A stretch of 64,000 bases of DNA from Chryseobacterium cucumeris (GTDB lineage: Bacteria; Bacteroidota; Bacteroidia; Flavobacteriales; Weeksellaceae), in contig NZ_LUVZ01000012.1 in the NCBI RefSeq assembly GCF_001593385.1, forward strand, positions 682,001 to 746,000, read 5' to 3'. Positions 55,082 through 64,000 of the stretch are shown piece by piece (position 1 is the stretch's first letter; each line of letters opens with the position of its first letter). The position numbers were made by a program, and so were the translations under genes. Under the pieces are notes generated by a model. The model worked only from the letters and a program-made list of their open reading frames with translations, had not been told where the DNA came from and ran no database searches.

Positions 55082-56620
55082 ATGAAAAATGCTAACGAAA
55101 TAAAATTTTTGAAGAACAGATCAATCGTCAAATTTGAAGGAGAAGATTTCCTGGGAGAAATCGGTATTGACGGACGAATTTTTAAAGCGCTTACTTTAGC
55201 GCGTATCAGTGTAGGCGTAATCTCTCAGCAGGCTGTAGAGAACGGAATTTCTATTCTGGTGCATGAAAATGATGCAGAGAAAGCAGTGGCTTGTCTTATT
55301 GATGAATTCGAAGCAGAAAGAAAGTCAGGAAAAGTTTCCCAAATATATAGTATCAATAATGTTTCTGTGATTGGTTTTGTTGCAGAAGATTTCAATAAAG
55401 TTTTTGCAGAACTTGCCAGAAACAATGTTTTTCCATTGCTTTTGAACCAGGTAGCAGGAGAAAACAGAGTCAATATCGTAGTGACGTCTTCACAGGATGA
55501 AAAAACAAGAAACATCATAGAATCTGAAATTTTCAAAAAGCCAAAGACCGTTCATCTGGCCATTATTGGCCATGGAAACGTAGGGAAAACCTTGATAGAA
55601 CAAGTACTTGAATCTGCAGAAGAGATTAAAAAACGTAAGAAAATAGACCTTAAAGTCGTTGCGGTAGCCAATTCAAAGAAAATTGCCTTCAACAAAAAAG
55701 GATTTGATGCCCATTGGAATGATGAGGTTTTAACAGCAGAGCATCCGTCAAACGTGGAAGAACTGATTAATTTCTCTAATGAAAATCAACTGGAGAACCT
55801 GATTGTTGTGGATAACACTGCAAGCAAGGATTTTGTTAAAAACTATCACGCTTTGGCAGAAAACGGGTTTGATCTGGTTTCTTCCAACAAAATTTTCAAT
55901 ACCCTTCCGATTGAAGAATACAGAAAACTAAGATATACGTTGAATAAAAACAACAGACGGTATTTGTATGAAACCAATGTAGGAGCTGGTTTACCGTTAA
56001 TTGACACCATCAAGTTATTACACCTTTCAGGAGAAAATATCACAAGAATCAAAGGGGTATTCTCAGGAACACTGAGCTATGTTTTCAACAATTTTTCTTT
56101 AAGAGGTGATAAATTTTCAACCATCATCAATGAAGCTTTGGAAAAAGGATACACCGAACCGGATCCAAGAGAAGACCTTTCAGGAAATGATGTAGCAAGA
56201 AAATTATTGATTCTGGCAAGAGAATTAGACTTAATCAATGAATTTGATGATATCAGCATTCAAAATCTGGTTCCTGAAAATTTACTTGAAGTTTCAAAAT
56301 CAGAATTCCTTTCAAGACTAGAGGAGCTTGACGAAGAATACCAGAAAATAAAAGAAAACCAGGAACCTGGACATGTATTGAGATATGTAGGTGATCTGCA
56401 CGGAGATTTACAGAAAGATAAAGGTGAACTGGATGTAAAACTGGTTTCTGTTCCTGCAACTTCAGCATTGGGACAACTGAAAGGTTCAGACTCCATCTTT
56501 GAAATCTACACAGAAAGCTATGGAGAAAATCCAATCGTGATTATGGGAGCCGGAGCTGGTGCAAAGGTAACCGCAAGAGGAGTATTCGGAGATATTTTAA
56601 GAGTAAGTGAAACAAAATAA
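55082..56620 (+). CDS. Homoserine dehydrogenase with ACT domains, ThrA lacking its kinase
   Basis: 512 residues. Residues ~1-160 match the paired ACT (regulatory) region of bifunctional aspartokinase-homoserine dehydrogenase (FKALTLARISVGVISQQ, FAELARNNVFPLLLNQVAG). The NAD-binding start is LAIIGHGNVGKTLIEQ, followed by the dehydrogenase catalytic region ETNVGAGLPLIDTIKLLHLSG, KGVFSGTLSYVFNNF and EPDPREDLSGNDVARK. The aspartokinase catalytic domain is absent, so the protein looks like a ThrA shortened from the front. It makes homoserine for MetX; feedback through the ACT part is likely. Confidence 0.88.
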   Translation: MKNANEIKFLKNRSIVKFEGEDFLGEIGIDGRIFKALTLARISVGVISQQAVENGISILVHENDAEKAVACLIDEFEAERKSGKVSQIYSINNVSVIGFVAEDFNKVFAELARNNVFPLLLNQVAGENRVNIVVTSSQDEKTRNIIESEIFKKPKTVHLAIIGHGNVGKTLIEQVLESAEEIKKRKKIDLKVVAVANSKKIAFNKKGFDAHWNDEVLTAEHPSNVEELINFSNENQLENLIVVDNTASKDFVKNYHALAENGFDLVSSNKIFNTLPIEEYRKLRYTLNKNNRRYLYETNVGAGLPLIDTIKLLHLSGENITRIKGVFSGTLSYVFNNFSLRGDKFSTIINEALEKGYTEPDPREDLSGNDVARKLLILARELDLINEFDDISIQNLVPENLLEVSKSEFLSRLEELDEEYQKIKENQEPGHVLRYVGDLHGDLQKDKGELDVKLVSVPATSALGQLKGSDSIFEIYTESYGENPIVIMGAGAGAKVTARGVFGDILRVSETK

Positions 56621-56632
56621 TATTTAATGTAA

Positions 56633-56717
56633 CAATCTAATAATGTACCAGTTTACCAATAATTGGTGTCGTTATTCTGAGCAAAGCGAAGATTTTAATT
56701 GGTACATTGTTAGACTG
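56633..56717. repeat. Intergenic inverted-repeat element, second copy
   Basis: The ends 56633-56655 and 56695-56717 are inverted repeats with 19 of 23 positions matching. The centre holds TCTGAGCAAAGCGAAG. The ends resemble those of the element at 47094-47187. It lies inside the methionine operon, between the dehydrogenase and metZ. Confidence 0.65.
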
Positions 56718-56744
56718 CTATTTTGGTAAATTAATTAAAACTAT

Positions 56745-57905
56745 ATGGAAAATTTTGAAACATCAGCAATAAGAACCCAGACGGAAAGAACTCAGTTTGA
56801 TGAGCATTCTACGCCGCTCTATCTTACCTCCAGTTTTATATTTCAGGATGCGGAGGATATGAGAGCAAGCTTTGCAGAAGAAAAACCTAAAAATTTATAC
56901 AGCCGTTTTTCCAATCCTAATGTAACAGAATTTACAGATAAGATCGCTAAAATGGAAGGTGCAGAAACAGGATATGCCTTTGCAACAGGAATGGCAGCCA
57001 TCTATTCTACATTTGCAGCATTGCTAAACGCTGGAGATCATATTGTGAGCTGCCAGTCAGTATTCGGGTCTACCCACACTTTGTTTACCAAATATTTCCC
57101 GAAATGGAATATTGAAACCTCTTATTTCAAAGCAGAAGATGCCGCGAATGTGGAGCAATACATCAAACCTAATACAAAGATCTTATATCTTGAAACTCCT
57201 ACCAATCCCGCTATTGAAATTCTCGATCTTGAGTTTTTCGGTCAGATCGCCAAAAAGCATAATCTTATATTTATTGTAGATAATTGTTTTGCAACACCTT
57301 ACCTTCAGCAGCCTATCAAATATGGTGCAGATATTGTGGTACACTCAGCAACGAAACTGATTGACGGACAGGGGAGAGTTTTAGGAGGAATCGCAGTAGG
57401 AAAAGAAGACCTGATCAGAGAAATTTATCTTTTCGCAAGAAATACAGGTCCTGCATTGTCTCCTTTTAATGCCTGGGTATTATCAAAAAGTTTAGAAACA
57501 TTGGCGATCCGTGTAGAAAAACACTGTGAGAATGCCTTGAAGGTAGCTGAGTTTTTAGAAAGTCATCCAAATGTTGAACTGGTAAAATATCCATTCCTGA
57601 AATCCCATCCTAGTTATGAAGTCGCCAAAAAGCAGATGAAACTCGGAGGAAATATTGTGGCGTTTGAAATAAAAGGGGGAATAGAAGGAGGAAGAAACTT
57701 TTTAGATAAGATACAAATGTGTTCATTGTCTGCTAATCTAGGTGATACAAGAACGATCGTTACGCATCCGGCTTCTACAACGCATTCCAAATTATCAGAC
57801 GAAGAAAGAAATGAAGTAGGGATTACTGCAGGACTGGTACGTTGCTCAGTAGGATTGGAAAATGTAGAGGATATCATTGCAGATTTAAAACAAGCTTTGG
57901 ATTAA
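56745..57905 (+). CDS. metZ: O-acylhomoserine sulfhydrylase (MetZ-like)
   Basis: 386 residues of the Cys/Met metabolism PLP family. The PLP Lys is in VVHSATKLIDGQGR, whose SATK..DGQGR form is typical of MetZ; YSRFSNPN, GMAAIYSTFAALL, LETPTNP and the ending VRCSVGLEN are also present. Given MetX upstream, it probably replaces the acetyl group of O-acetylhomoserine with sulfide to give homocysteine. Cystathionine gamma-synthase activity cannot be excluded. Confidence 0.86.
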   Translation: MENFETSAIRTQTERTQFDEHSTPLYLTSSFIFQDAEDMRASFAEEKPKNLYSRFSNPNVTEFTDKIAKMEGAETGYAFATGMAAIYSTFAALLNAGDHIVSCQSVFGSTHTLFTKYFPKWNIETSYFKAEDAANVEQYIKPNTKILYLETPTNPAIEILDLEFFGQIAKKHNLIFIVDNCFATPYLQQPIKYGADIVVHSATKLIDGQGRVLGGIAVGKEDLIREIYLFARNTGPALSPFNAWVLSKSLETLAIRVEKHCENALKVAEFLESHPNVELVKYPFLKSHPSYEVAKKQMKLGGNIVAFEIKGGIEGGRNFLDKIQMCSLSANLGDTRTIVTHPASTTHSKLSDEERNEVGITAGLVRCSVGLENVEDIIADLKQALD

Positions 57906-57942
57906 TTCAAATAGCAACTGGTTTTAGCCAAAATAGATTAAA

Positions 57943-58953
57943 ATGAAAAATTCAGAACAATTATATAAAGCTTTATCCGAAAGAATTTTAATTCTTGACG
58001 GAGCGATGGGTACCATGCTTCAGAGATACAAATTCGAAGAAGAAGACTACCGTGGAGAGCGTTTTAAAGACTGGGAACATCCGGTAAAAGGAAATAATGA
58101 CCTGCTTTCTCTGACACAGCCACAGGCGATTGAAGAAGTTCATAAGAAATATCTGGAAGCCGGAGCTGATATTATTGAAACCAATACATTTTCAGGAACT
58201 ACCATTGCGATGGCAGATTACCACATGGAAGATCTGGTATACGACCTGAACTATGAGTCAGCAAAAATTGCCAGAAAAGCCTGTGATGAGTATACTGCGA
58301 AAAATCCAGACAAACCGAGATTTGTAGCAGGATCTATCGGACCTACAAACAGAACAGCAAGTTTAAGCCCTGATGTGAATGATCCGGGATACAGAGCCAT
58401 CACTTTTGAAGAATTGAGAGTAGCTTACAAACAGCAGTGTGAAGCTTTGTTGGATGGGGGTTCAGACATCCTTCTGGTAGAAACCATCTTTGATACTTTG
58501 AATGCAAAAGCTGCTTTATTCGCTATTGATGAACTGCAGGACGAAAGAGGAATTGAGATCCCGATCATGGTTTCAGGGACCATTACCGATGCCTCCGGAA
58601 GAACTTTGAGCGGACAGACCGCAGAAGCTTTTCTGATCTCAGTTTCCCACCTGAATTTATTAAGTGTAGGTTTCAACTGTGCATTGGGAGCAGATCAGCT
58701 GACTCCTTATCTTGAAACACTGGCTCATAATTCAGAATTCTATGTTTCAGCATATCCGAATGCCGGTTTACCGAATGCTTTTGGAAAATATGACGAAACT
58801 CCGGAAGATATGGCAAGGCAGATCAAAGAATATGTAGAGAAAGGATTAATCAATATTATAGGAGGATGCTGTGGTACAACGCCTGAACATATTAAAGCGA
58901 TTGCTGATCTGGTAGAAAAATATGAGCCAAGGAAATTGAAGAAATTTGTATGA
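57943..58953 (+). CDS. metH: Methionine synthase, homocysteine-binding half
   Basis: 336 residues equal to the N-terminal domain of Met[56 protein letters not shown], the zinc cysteine in [11 protein letters not shown] and the Cys-Cys pair in [14 protein letters not shown]. It binds zinc and activates homocysteine. The rest of MetH is encoded separately at 60129, with a desaturase gene between; the two proteins must meet in trans. The gap after metZ is 37 nt. Confidence 0.93.
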   Translation: MKNSEQLYKALSERILILDGAMGTMLQRYKFEEEDYRGERFKDWEHPVKGNNDLLSLTQPQAIEEVHKKYLEAGADIIETNTFSGTTIAMADYHMEDLVYDLNYESAKIARKACDEYTAKNPDKPRFVAGSIGPTNRTASLSPDVNDPGYRAITFEELRVAYKQQCEALLDGGSDILLVETIFDTLNAKAALFAIDELQDERGIEIPIMVSGTITDASGRTLSGQTAEAFLISVSHLNLLSVGFNCALGADQLTPYLETLAHNSEFYVSAYPNAGLPNAFGKYDETPEDMARQIKEYVEKGLINIIGGCCGTTPEHIKAIADLVEKYEPRKLKKFV

Positions 58954-59035
58954 TTTGATAGATTTTTTTAATTAAAATCAAGAATAAAGGCTGAAATATT
59001 AATATTAACTTTAAGTAAACCACAAAGTTATAAAT

Positions 59036-60127
59036 ATGGAAAAGCCAATTTACTTAAAAGATTCCGAGGATGTCAGATTATTTAATGAGCTGAGAAAGAA
59101 AGTGAACCAAAGAGTAGAAGCCATTTCTGAAAACAGAGATATCTACATTCAGATCAAAGCAGTCATCCTGCCATTGGTCTATATTGGTTTATATTTTCTC
59201 GCTGTTCTTAATGCCGAAAAGCATTGGATCTATATTCTGAGTTTTGTTTTAATGGGAATCTCTCTGGTTTTAATTTATTTAAACTTAATCCACGAAGCGG
59301 CCCATAATAACATTTATAAGAGTAAAAGATTAAACGGGCTGGTTCTTCACATTTTTGATTTTGTAGGCGCCAATTCATATATCTGGAAAAAAAGACATAT
59401 CGCAAGCCATCACGCCTATCCGAACGTAGATGGATGGGATACGGATATCGAACAGAGCGGACTGCTTTTAATTGTACCGTGGATTAAAGCGAAAGGAGTA
59501 CAGAAGTATCAGGACAAGTTTTTCTTTTTAGTCTATCCGTTGTATTTGTTCAATTGGATGTTTATAAGAGACTTCAGAGACTTTTTTGATAAAGAAAGGG
59601 TGATTTTAAAAACCCAGGGAAAGATACCCACCATTGAAAAAGTAAAAATGATAAGCTATAAGCTGTTCTATTTCTTTTATCAGATTGTGGTTCCTGTAGT
59701 GTTCTTTAAAGTATCAATAGGATTGGCTTTAGGAGCGTGGTTTTTACAGGTGATATCAGCAAGTATTTTTGCATTGTTTGTTTTACTGCCTTTGCATCCG
59801 CTTCCTGATAATGCTTTTCCAAAATTAAATAAAGAGAATGGCCTGCCGTTTAGCTGGCTTCGCCACCAGCTGGAAGTAACCAATGATCTCAAAGAAAATA
59901 ACTGGTTTGTAAGAAATGTGTTGGGAAATTTCAATTTTCACGTTGCTCACCATCTGTTTCCCAATTACAGTTATATGTATTATAATGAAATTACAGAGGA
60001 GATTGAAAAATTTGCTAAAGAACATGGTTTAGCATACAAAAGATTTCCGCTGATTACAGCTTTAAGTAAGCATAGGGATTTATTGAAGCAGAATGCCAAT
60101 AATGCCTACTATATTTTAGAAGAATAA
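59036..60127 (+). CDS. Membrane fatty acid desaturase, inside the methionine operon
   Basis: 363 residues with about four spans and the three histidine boxes of acyl-lipid desaturases: [18 protein letters not shown] and, near the C-terminus, [11 protein letters not shown]. It should introduce a double bond into a fatty acyl chain with a di-iron centre. It begins 82 nt after the N-terminal half of MetH and ends 1 nt before the C-terminal half starts, so it is probably co-transcribed, which is unexpected for its function. Confidence 0.9.
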   Translation: MEKPIYLKDSEDVRLFNELRKKVNQRVEAISENRDIYIQIKAVILPLVYIGLYFLAVLNAEKHWIYILSFVLMGISLVLIYLNLIHEAAHNNIYKSKRLNGLVLHIFDFVGANSYIWKKRHIASHHAYPNVDGWDTDIEQSGLLLIVPWIKAKGVQKYQDKFFFLVYPLYLFNWMFIRDFRDFFDKERVILKTQGKIPTIEKVKMISYKLFYFFYQIVVPVVFFKVSIGLALGAWFLQVISASIFALFVLLPLHPLPDNAFPKLNKENGLPFSWLRHQLEVTNDLKENNWFVRNVLGNFNFHVAHHLFPNYSYMYYNEITEEIEKFAKEHGLAYKRFPLITALSKHRDLLKQNANNAYYILEE

Positions 60128-60128
60128 A

Positions 60129-62789
60129 ATGAAGTATTTAAGATTATCAGGCCTCGAGCCTCTTATCATAACCCCGGAAAGTAATTTCATCAACGTTGGT
60201 GAAAGAACAAATGTTGCCGGATCCAAAAAGTTTTTAAGACTGATTAAAGAGGAGAAATTCTCTGAAGCCTTAGATATTGCCCGCCATCAGGTAGAAGGAG
60301 GTGCCCAGATTCTGGATGTTAACTTTGATGATGGGTTGATCGATGGAAAAGCATCGATGATCAAATTCCTGAACTTAATTGCCTCTGAACCGGATATTGC
60401 AAGAATCCCGATTATGGTAGATTCTTCCAAATGGGAGATCCTTGAAGCAGGTCTTCAGGTAGCTCAGGGAAAATGTGTCGTGAATTCCATCAGCTTAAAA
60501 GAAGGCGAGGAAGAATTTATCAAACATGCCAAGGCCATCAAAAGGTATGGTGCAGCTGTCATTGTAATGGCATTTGATGAGGTAGGACAGGCAGACAGTT
60601 TTGAACGAAGAATTGAAATTTCAAAACGTTCCTATGATATTTTGGTGAACCAGATTGGCTTCCCCGCAGAAGATATCATTTTCGACTTAAATATCTTTCC
60701 GGTAGCAACTGGAATGGATGAGCACAGAAGAAATGCCATCGATTTTATTGAAGCGACACGCTGGGTAAGACAAAACCTTCCTTACGCATCCGTGAGTGGA
60801 GGAGTGAGTAATGTTTCTTTCTCTTTCCGTGGAAATGATACGGTGAGAGAAGCCATGCACTCTGTATTCCTGTACCATGCGATTCAGGCAGGAATGAACA
60901 TCGGTATCGTGAATCCGGCAATGCTGGAAGTGTATGACGAGATCAATAAAGAATTACTGGAGCTTGTAGAAGATGTCATCCTGGATAAAAGAGAAGATGC
61001 TACAGAAAGACTTCTCGACTATTCCGAAAAGCATAAATCAGTTAAGAAAGAAAAAACTGAAGACTTAGAATGGAGAAACAATCCATTGCAGGAAAGAATT
61101 ACCCATGCTTTGGTAAAAGGAATAGACCGTTTTATTGAAGAAGATGTAGAAGAAGCAAGACAATTGGCAGAAAGACCGCTACATGTTATCGAAGTTAATC
61201 TGATGACCGGAATGGGAGTCGTAGGAGATTTATTCGGAAGCGGTAAAATGTTCCTTCCACAGGTTGTAAAATCCGCAAGGGTAATGAAAAAGGCAGTAGC
61301 TTATTTACAGCCTTTCATTGAAGCAGAAAAAGACGGAACAAAACCTGCTAACGGAAAAATCTTAATGGCAACGGTAAAAGGAGATGTTCATGATATCGGC
61401 AAAAACATTGTGAGTGTTGTTTTAGGTTGTAACAACTATGAAATTGTTGACCTTGGAGTAATGGTTCCTGCCGAAAAGATTATCCAGACTGCCATTGAAG
61501 AAAAAGTAGATGTTATTGGTTTAAGCGGACTGATTACTCCAAGTTTGGATGAAATGGTGTATATCGCTTCAGAATTAGAAAGACAAAATTTAGATTTTCC
61601 ATTATTAATCGGTGGTGCTACAACTTCAAAAGCACATACCGCAGTGAAAATCGATTTAAAATATAAAAATGCCGTCGTTCATGTGAATGATGCTTCAAGA
61701 GCGGTAAACGTTGTAAGCTCATTGCTGGGTGACAGAAATAAAGAATATGTTTCGGATTTAAAGAACGACTACTCTGATTTCAGAGAAAAGTTTCTGAACA
61801 GACAGGTGGATAAAGATTATGTTTCCATTAAAGAAGCAAGGGAAAATCATTTTAAAATTGACTGGGAAAATGAAGAAATTTTCACACCGAATAATCTTGG
61901 GATAAAAGTAATCGAGAATCAGGATTTAAGAGAACTTCTTCCTTTCATCGACTGGTCTCCATTTTTCAGAAGCTGGGATCTTCATGGAAAATACCCGAAT
62001 ATCTTAGAAGATGAGGTTGTAGGAGTTCAGGCAAAAGAACTGTTCAAAGATGCTCAGGTTATTTTGAATAGAATTCTGGATGAGAAACTGTTAACCGCAA
62101 AAGCCATCTTCGGAATCTTTAAGGCCAATTCCAATGAATCCGATGATATTTTAATTTTTGATGAAAATAATAATGAGCAGGCAAAATTTTTAACTCTAAG
62201 ACAGCAGGCTCAGAGATCAAAAGGCAAAGATTATCTGGCACTAAGTGATTTTATTGCTCCTCAAAGCTCTGGAAAAACCGATTATGTAGGTGCATTCTGT
62301 GTAACCACCGGATTTGGTACCGATGAACTGTCCACGGAATACGAAAAAGCCAATGATGATTATAATTCCATCATGGTAAAAGCTCTTGCAGACCGTTTTG
62401 CAGAAGCTTATGCAGAATTTTTGCACAAAAAAGTAAGAACAGAATATTGGGGATATGCCAATCAGGAAAACTTAAGCAATGAAGAATTGATTGCCGAAAA
62501 ATATAAAGGAATTCGTCCCGCCCCAGGTTATCCGGCTTGCCCTGATCATTTGGAAAAGAAAACCATCTGGGATCTATTAAAAGTAGAAGAAAATACAGGC
62601 GTTTTCCTTACAGAAAGCCTTGCCATGTTCCCTACAGCATCTGTTTCCGGATATTATTTCGGAAGCCCGCATGCCAAATATTTCGGATTAGGAAAAATAA
62701 CAGAAGACCAGCTTGAAGATTATGCAGCAAGAAGAGGTTGTAGCATCCAGGAAGCGAAAAAATGGTTGTCACCCAATTTAGCAGATTAA
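60129..62789 (+). CDS. metH: Methionine synthase, pterin/B12/activation half
   Basis: 886 residues in MetH order without the homocysteine domain: pterin-binding ([36 protein letters not shown]), the cap with [29 protein letters not shown], the cobalamin domain with [11 protein letters not shown] (the His coordinates cobalt) and [13 protein letters not shown], and the C-terminal reactivation domain with [12 protein letters not shown] and [17 protein letters not shown]. It transfers the methyl of methyl-THF through cobalamin to homocysteine, with the N-terminal half (57943) supplied in trans. metF follows after 7 nt. Confidence 0.95.
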   Translation: MKYLRLSGLEPLIITPESNFINVGERTNVAGSKKFLRLIKEEKFSEALDIARHQVEGGAQILDVNFDDGLIDGKASMIKFLNLIASEPDIARIPIMVDSSKWEILEAGLQVAQGKCVVNSISLKEGEEEFIKHAKAIKRYGAAVIVMAFDEVGQADSFERRIEISKRSYDILVNQIGFPAEDIIFDLNIFPVATGMDEHRRNAIDFIEATRWVRQNLPYASVSGGVSNVSFSFRGNDTVREAMHSVFLYHAIQAGMNIGIVNPAMLEVYDEINKELLELVEDVILDKREDATERLLDYSEKHKSVKKEKTEDLEWRNNPLQERITHALVKGIDRFIEEDVEEARQLAERPLHVIEVNLMTGMGVVGDLFGSGKMFLPQVVKSARVMKKAVAYLQPFIEAEKDGTKPANGKILMATVKGDVHDIGKNIVSVVLGCNNYEIVDLGVMVPAEKIIQTAIEEKVDVIGLSGLITPSLDEMVYIASELERQNLDFPLLIGGATTSKAHTAVKIDLKYKNAVVHVNDASRAVNVVSSLLGDRNKEYVSDLKNDYSDFREKFLNRQVDKDYVSIKEARENHFKIDWENEEIFTPNNLGIKVIENQDLRELLPFIDWSPFFRSWDLHGKYPNILEDEVVGVQAKELFKDAQVILNRILDEKLLTAKAIFGIFKANSNESDDILIFDENNNEQAKFLTLRQQAQRSKGKDYLALSDFIAPQSSGKTDYVGAFCVTTGFGTDELSTEYEKANDDYNSIMVKALADRFAEAYAEFLHKKVRTEYWGYANQENLSNEELIAEKYKGIRPAPGYPACPDHLEKKTIWDLLKVEENTGVFLTESLAMFPTASVSGYYFGSPHAKYFGLGKITEDQLEDYAARRGCSIQEAKKWLSPNLAD

Positions 62790-62796
62790 CATTGAC

Positions 62797-63756
62797 ATGA
62801 AGATAACAGAACACATTAAAAACGCAAATGGAAAAACTTTATTCTCCTTAGAAGTTGTTCCGCCACAAAAGGGAATAGGTATTGAAGACCTTTATACCAA
62901 TATAGATCCGTTGATGGAGTTCAAACCTCCTTTCATTGATGTGACCACATCCAGAGAAGAATACATTTATCTGGACAAAGGAAATGGTTTGATGGAGCGT
63001 CGTATTACAAGAATGCGCCCCGGAACACTGGGGATTTGTGCTGCCATCCAGCATAAATACAATGTTGATACAGTACCACATCTTCTTTGCGGAGGTTTTA
63101 CAAAAGAAGAAACAGAATATCTGCTGGTAGACTGTATGTATCTTGGGATAGACAATGTAATGGCCTTAAGAGGTGACGCCATGAAAGGACATCAGTATTT
63201 TGAACCTACTCAGGGAGGACACGCCAGTGCAATGGATCTTGTCAACCAGATTAATGATCTGGGAAGGGGAAAATATCTTCATAACGAAGAACAGGTCAGT
63301 GATGAACTCAATAAATTCTGCATCGGAGTTGCCGGCTATCCGGAAAAACACATGGAAGCCCCTTCCATGAACTATGACCTTAAATGGCTGAAACAAAAAG
63401 TAGATGCCGGAGCAGATTATATCGTTACGCAGATGTTTTTTGACAATAAAAAGTATATTGAATTCGTTCAGAAAGCAAGAGAAATGGGAATAACGGTTCC
63501 AATTATTCCGGGAATCAAACCTATTGCCACTAAGAAACACTTGAAAATCCTGCCACAGGTATTCAAAATAGATCTTCCAGAAGAACTGATCAATGAGGTG
63601 GAAAATGCAAAAAATAATGAAGCGGTAAAACAGATCGGAATAGAATGGTCTATTGCTCAATGCAAAGAATTGTTGGATTTCGGAGTTCCTGTTCTGCACT
63701 TCTACTCAATGGGTAAGAGTGATAATATTAAAAAAGTAGCTGGTGAGCTATTCTAA
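62797..63756 (+). CDS. metF: Methylenetetrahydrofolate reductase
   Basis: 319 residues. The TIM-barrel landmarks are FSLEVVPPQKG (the catalytic Glu is in SLEVVPP), DVTTSREE, HLLCGGFTKEE, NVMALRGDAMKG, FCIGVAGYPEKH, YIVTQMFFDNKKY and PIIPGIKPIAT. It reduces methylene-THF to methyl-THF with FAD, supplying MetH. It is the last gene of the riboswitch-led operon and is followed by a terminator. Confidence 0.96.
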   Translation: MKITEHIKNANGKTLFSLEVVPPQKGIGIEDLYTNIDPLMEFKPPFIDVTTSREEYIYLDKGNGLMERRITRMRPGTLGICAAIQHKYNVDTVPHLLCGGFTKEETEYLLVDCMYLGIDNVMALRGDAMKGHQYFEPTQGGHASAMDLVNQINDLGRGKYLHNEEQVSDELNKFCIGVAGYPEKHMEAPSMNYDLKWLKQKVDAGADYIVTQMFFDNKKYIEFVQKAREMGITVPIIPGIKPIATKKHLKILPQVFKIDLPEELINEVENAKNNEAVKQIGIEWSIAQCKELLDFGVPVLHFYSMGKSDNIKKVAGELF

Positions 63757-63775
63757 TAAAAGTACCAAAATGAAG

Positions 63776-63810
63776 GAACCCTGCTGTAAAAAGCAGGGTT
63801 TTTATTTTTT
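63776..63810 (+). terminator. Terminator of the methionine operon
   Basis: AACCCTGCT (63777-63785) pairs with AGCAGGGTT (63792-63800), followed by TTTATTTTTT. Confidence 0.92.
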
Positions 63811-63879
63811 GAAATCTGATACAGAATTAATTTAAAAGATAAAATAAATAAAGCCGTAGGCTATACACCCGCTTAGAAA

Positions 63880-63898
63880 GAATCAACTTTGTTGATTC
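63880..63898. other. Small perfect hairpin in the final intergenic stretch
   Basis: GAATCAAC, TTT, GTTGATTC. It lies in a region with no gene up to the window end. Downstream bases to 64000 are pyrimidine-rich (variants of CTTCCATCTTCC) and may belong to an intergenic repeat that continues outside the window. Confidence 0.4.
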
Positions 63899-64000
63899 CA
63901 TCTTTCCTCCCTTAAAAATAAACCTCCCACTTCCATCTTCCGTCATCCTTACTCTAAAGACCAGTATGTCTCTCAAACTCCTTACTCCTGTCAAATAAAT

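Overview
The window looks like a chromosomal segment of a flavobacterium of the Weeksellaceae, most like Chryseobacterium. This rests on the AT-rich sequence, promoters of the Bacteroidota type (TTG or TTTG, 17-23 nt, TAnnTTTG), absence of strong Shine-Dalgarno sequences, outer-membrane barrel receptors, the MoxR/DUF58 cluster and overall protein resemblance. No tRNA, rRNA, CRISPR array, transposase or prophage was seen.

Layout. 1-4068: end of the spc operon and the alpha operon (secY, infA, rpmJ, rpsM, rpsK, rpsD, rpoA, rplQ). 4164-9903: a small lipoprotein, then a two-component locus (NarL-type regulator, two unknown AT-rich genes, histidine kinase) followed by three genes for envelope-like proteins. 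The regulator promoter and the promoter of the three-gene unit share the same palindrome at the same distance from the same -7 box, which suggests one regulon. 10127-12794: enolase and citrate synthase. 12855-14753: NTF2-like protein, SDR oxidoreductase, divergent HxlR regulator, and a 54-residue Cys-rich double-glycine-leader peptide. 15044-17451: two arginine-deiminase-superfamily enzymes separated by a four-helix-bundle gene that lies between long inverted repeats. 17473-23817: a compact cluster of speD, DUF4178, small membrane protein, DUF350, membrane-fused spermidine-synthase-like protein, exported FAD oxidoreductase and a histidine-bearing membrane protein. 23845-31153: GH43-like secreted protein, lipoprotein esterase, two tandem outer-membrane receptors. 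31518-41982: housekeeping and envelope genes (nadD, recJ, M48 peptidase, ABC-F, smpB, OmpA-like, YebC, LpxH-like, glycosyltransferase). 42418-49626: RDD, SpoIIM, DUF4129, DUF4350, MoxR and DUF58 cluster. 49656-53782: divergent proline-dehydrogenase-like protein, OsmC, GH63-like glucosidase. 53914-63800: a SAM-I riboswitch heading a methionine operon (metX, kinase-less ThrA, metZ, split metH with a desaturase between the halves, metF).

The methionine unit covers homoserine formation, acetylation, sulfhydrylation and methylation, with MetF supplying methyl-THF. The most promising unexplained systems are the paired-palindrome two-component locus, the Cys-rich GG-leader peptide, the polyamine/DUF350/FAD cluster and the repeat-bounded four-helix-bundle gene. 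All assignments come from reading the sequence by eye; no database search was run.
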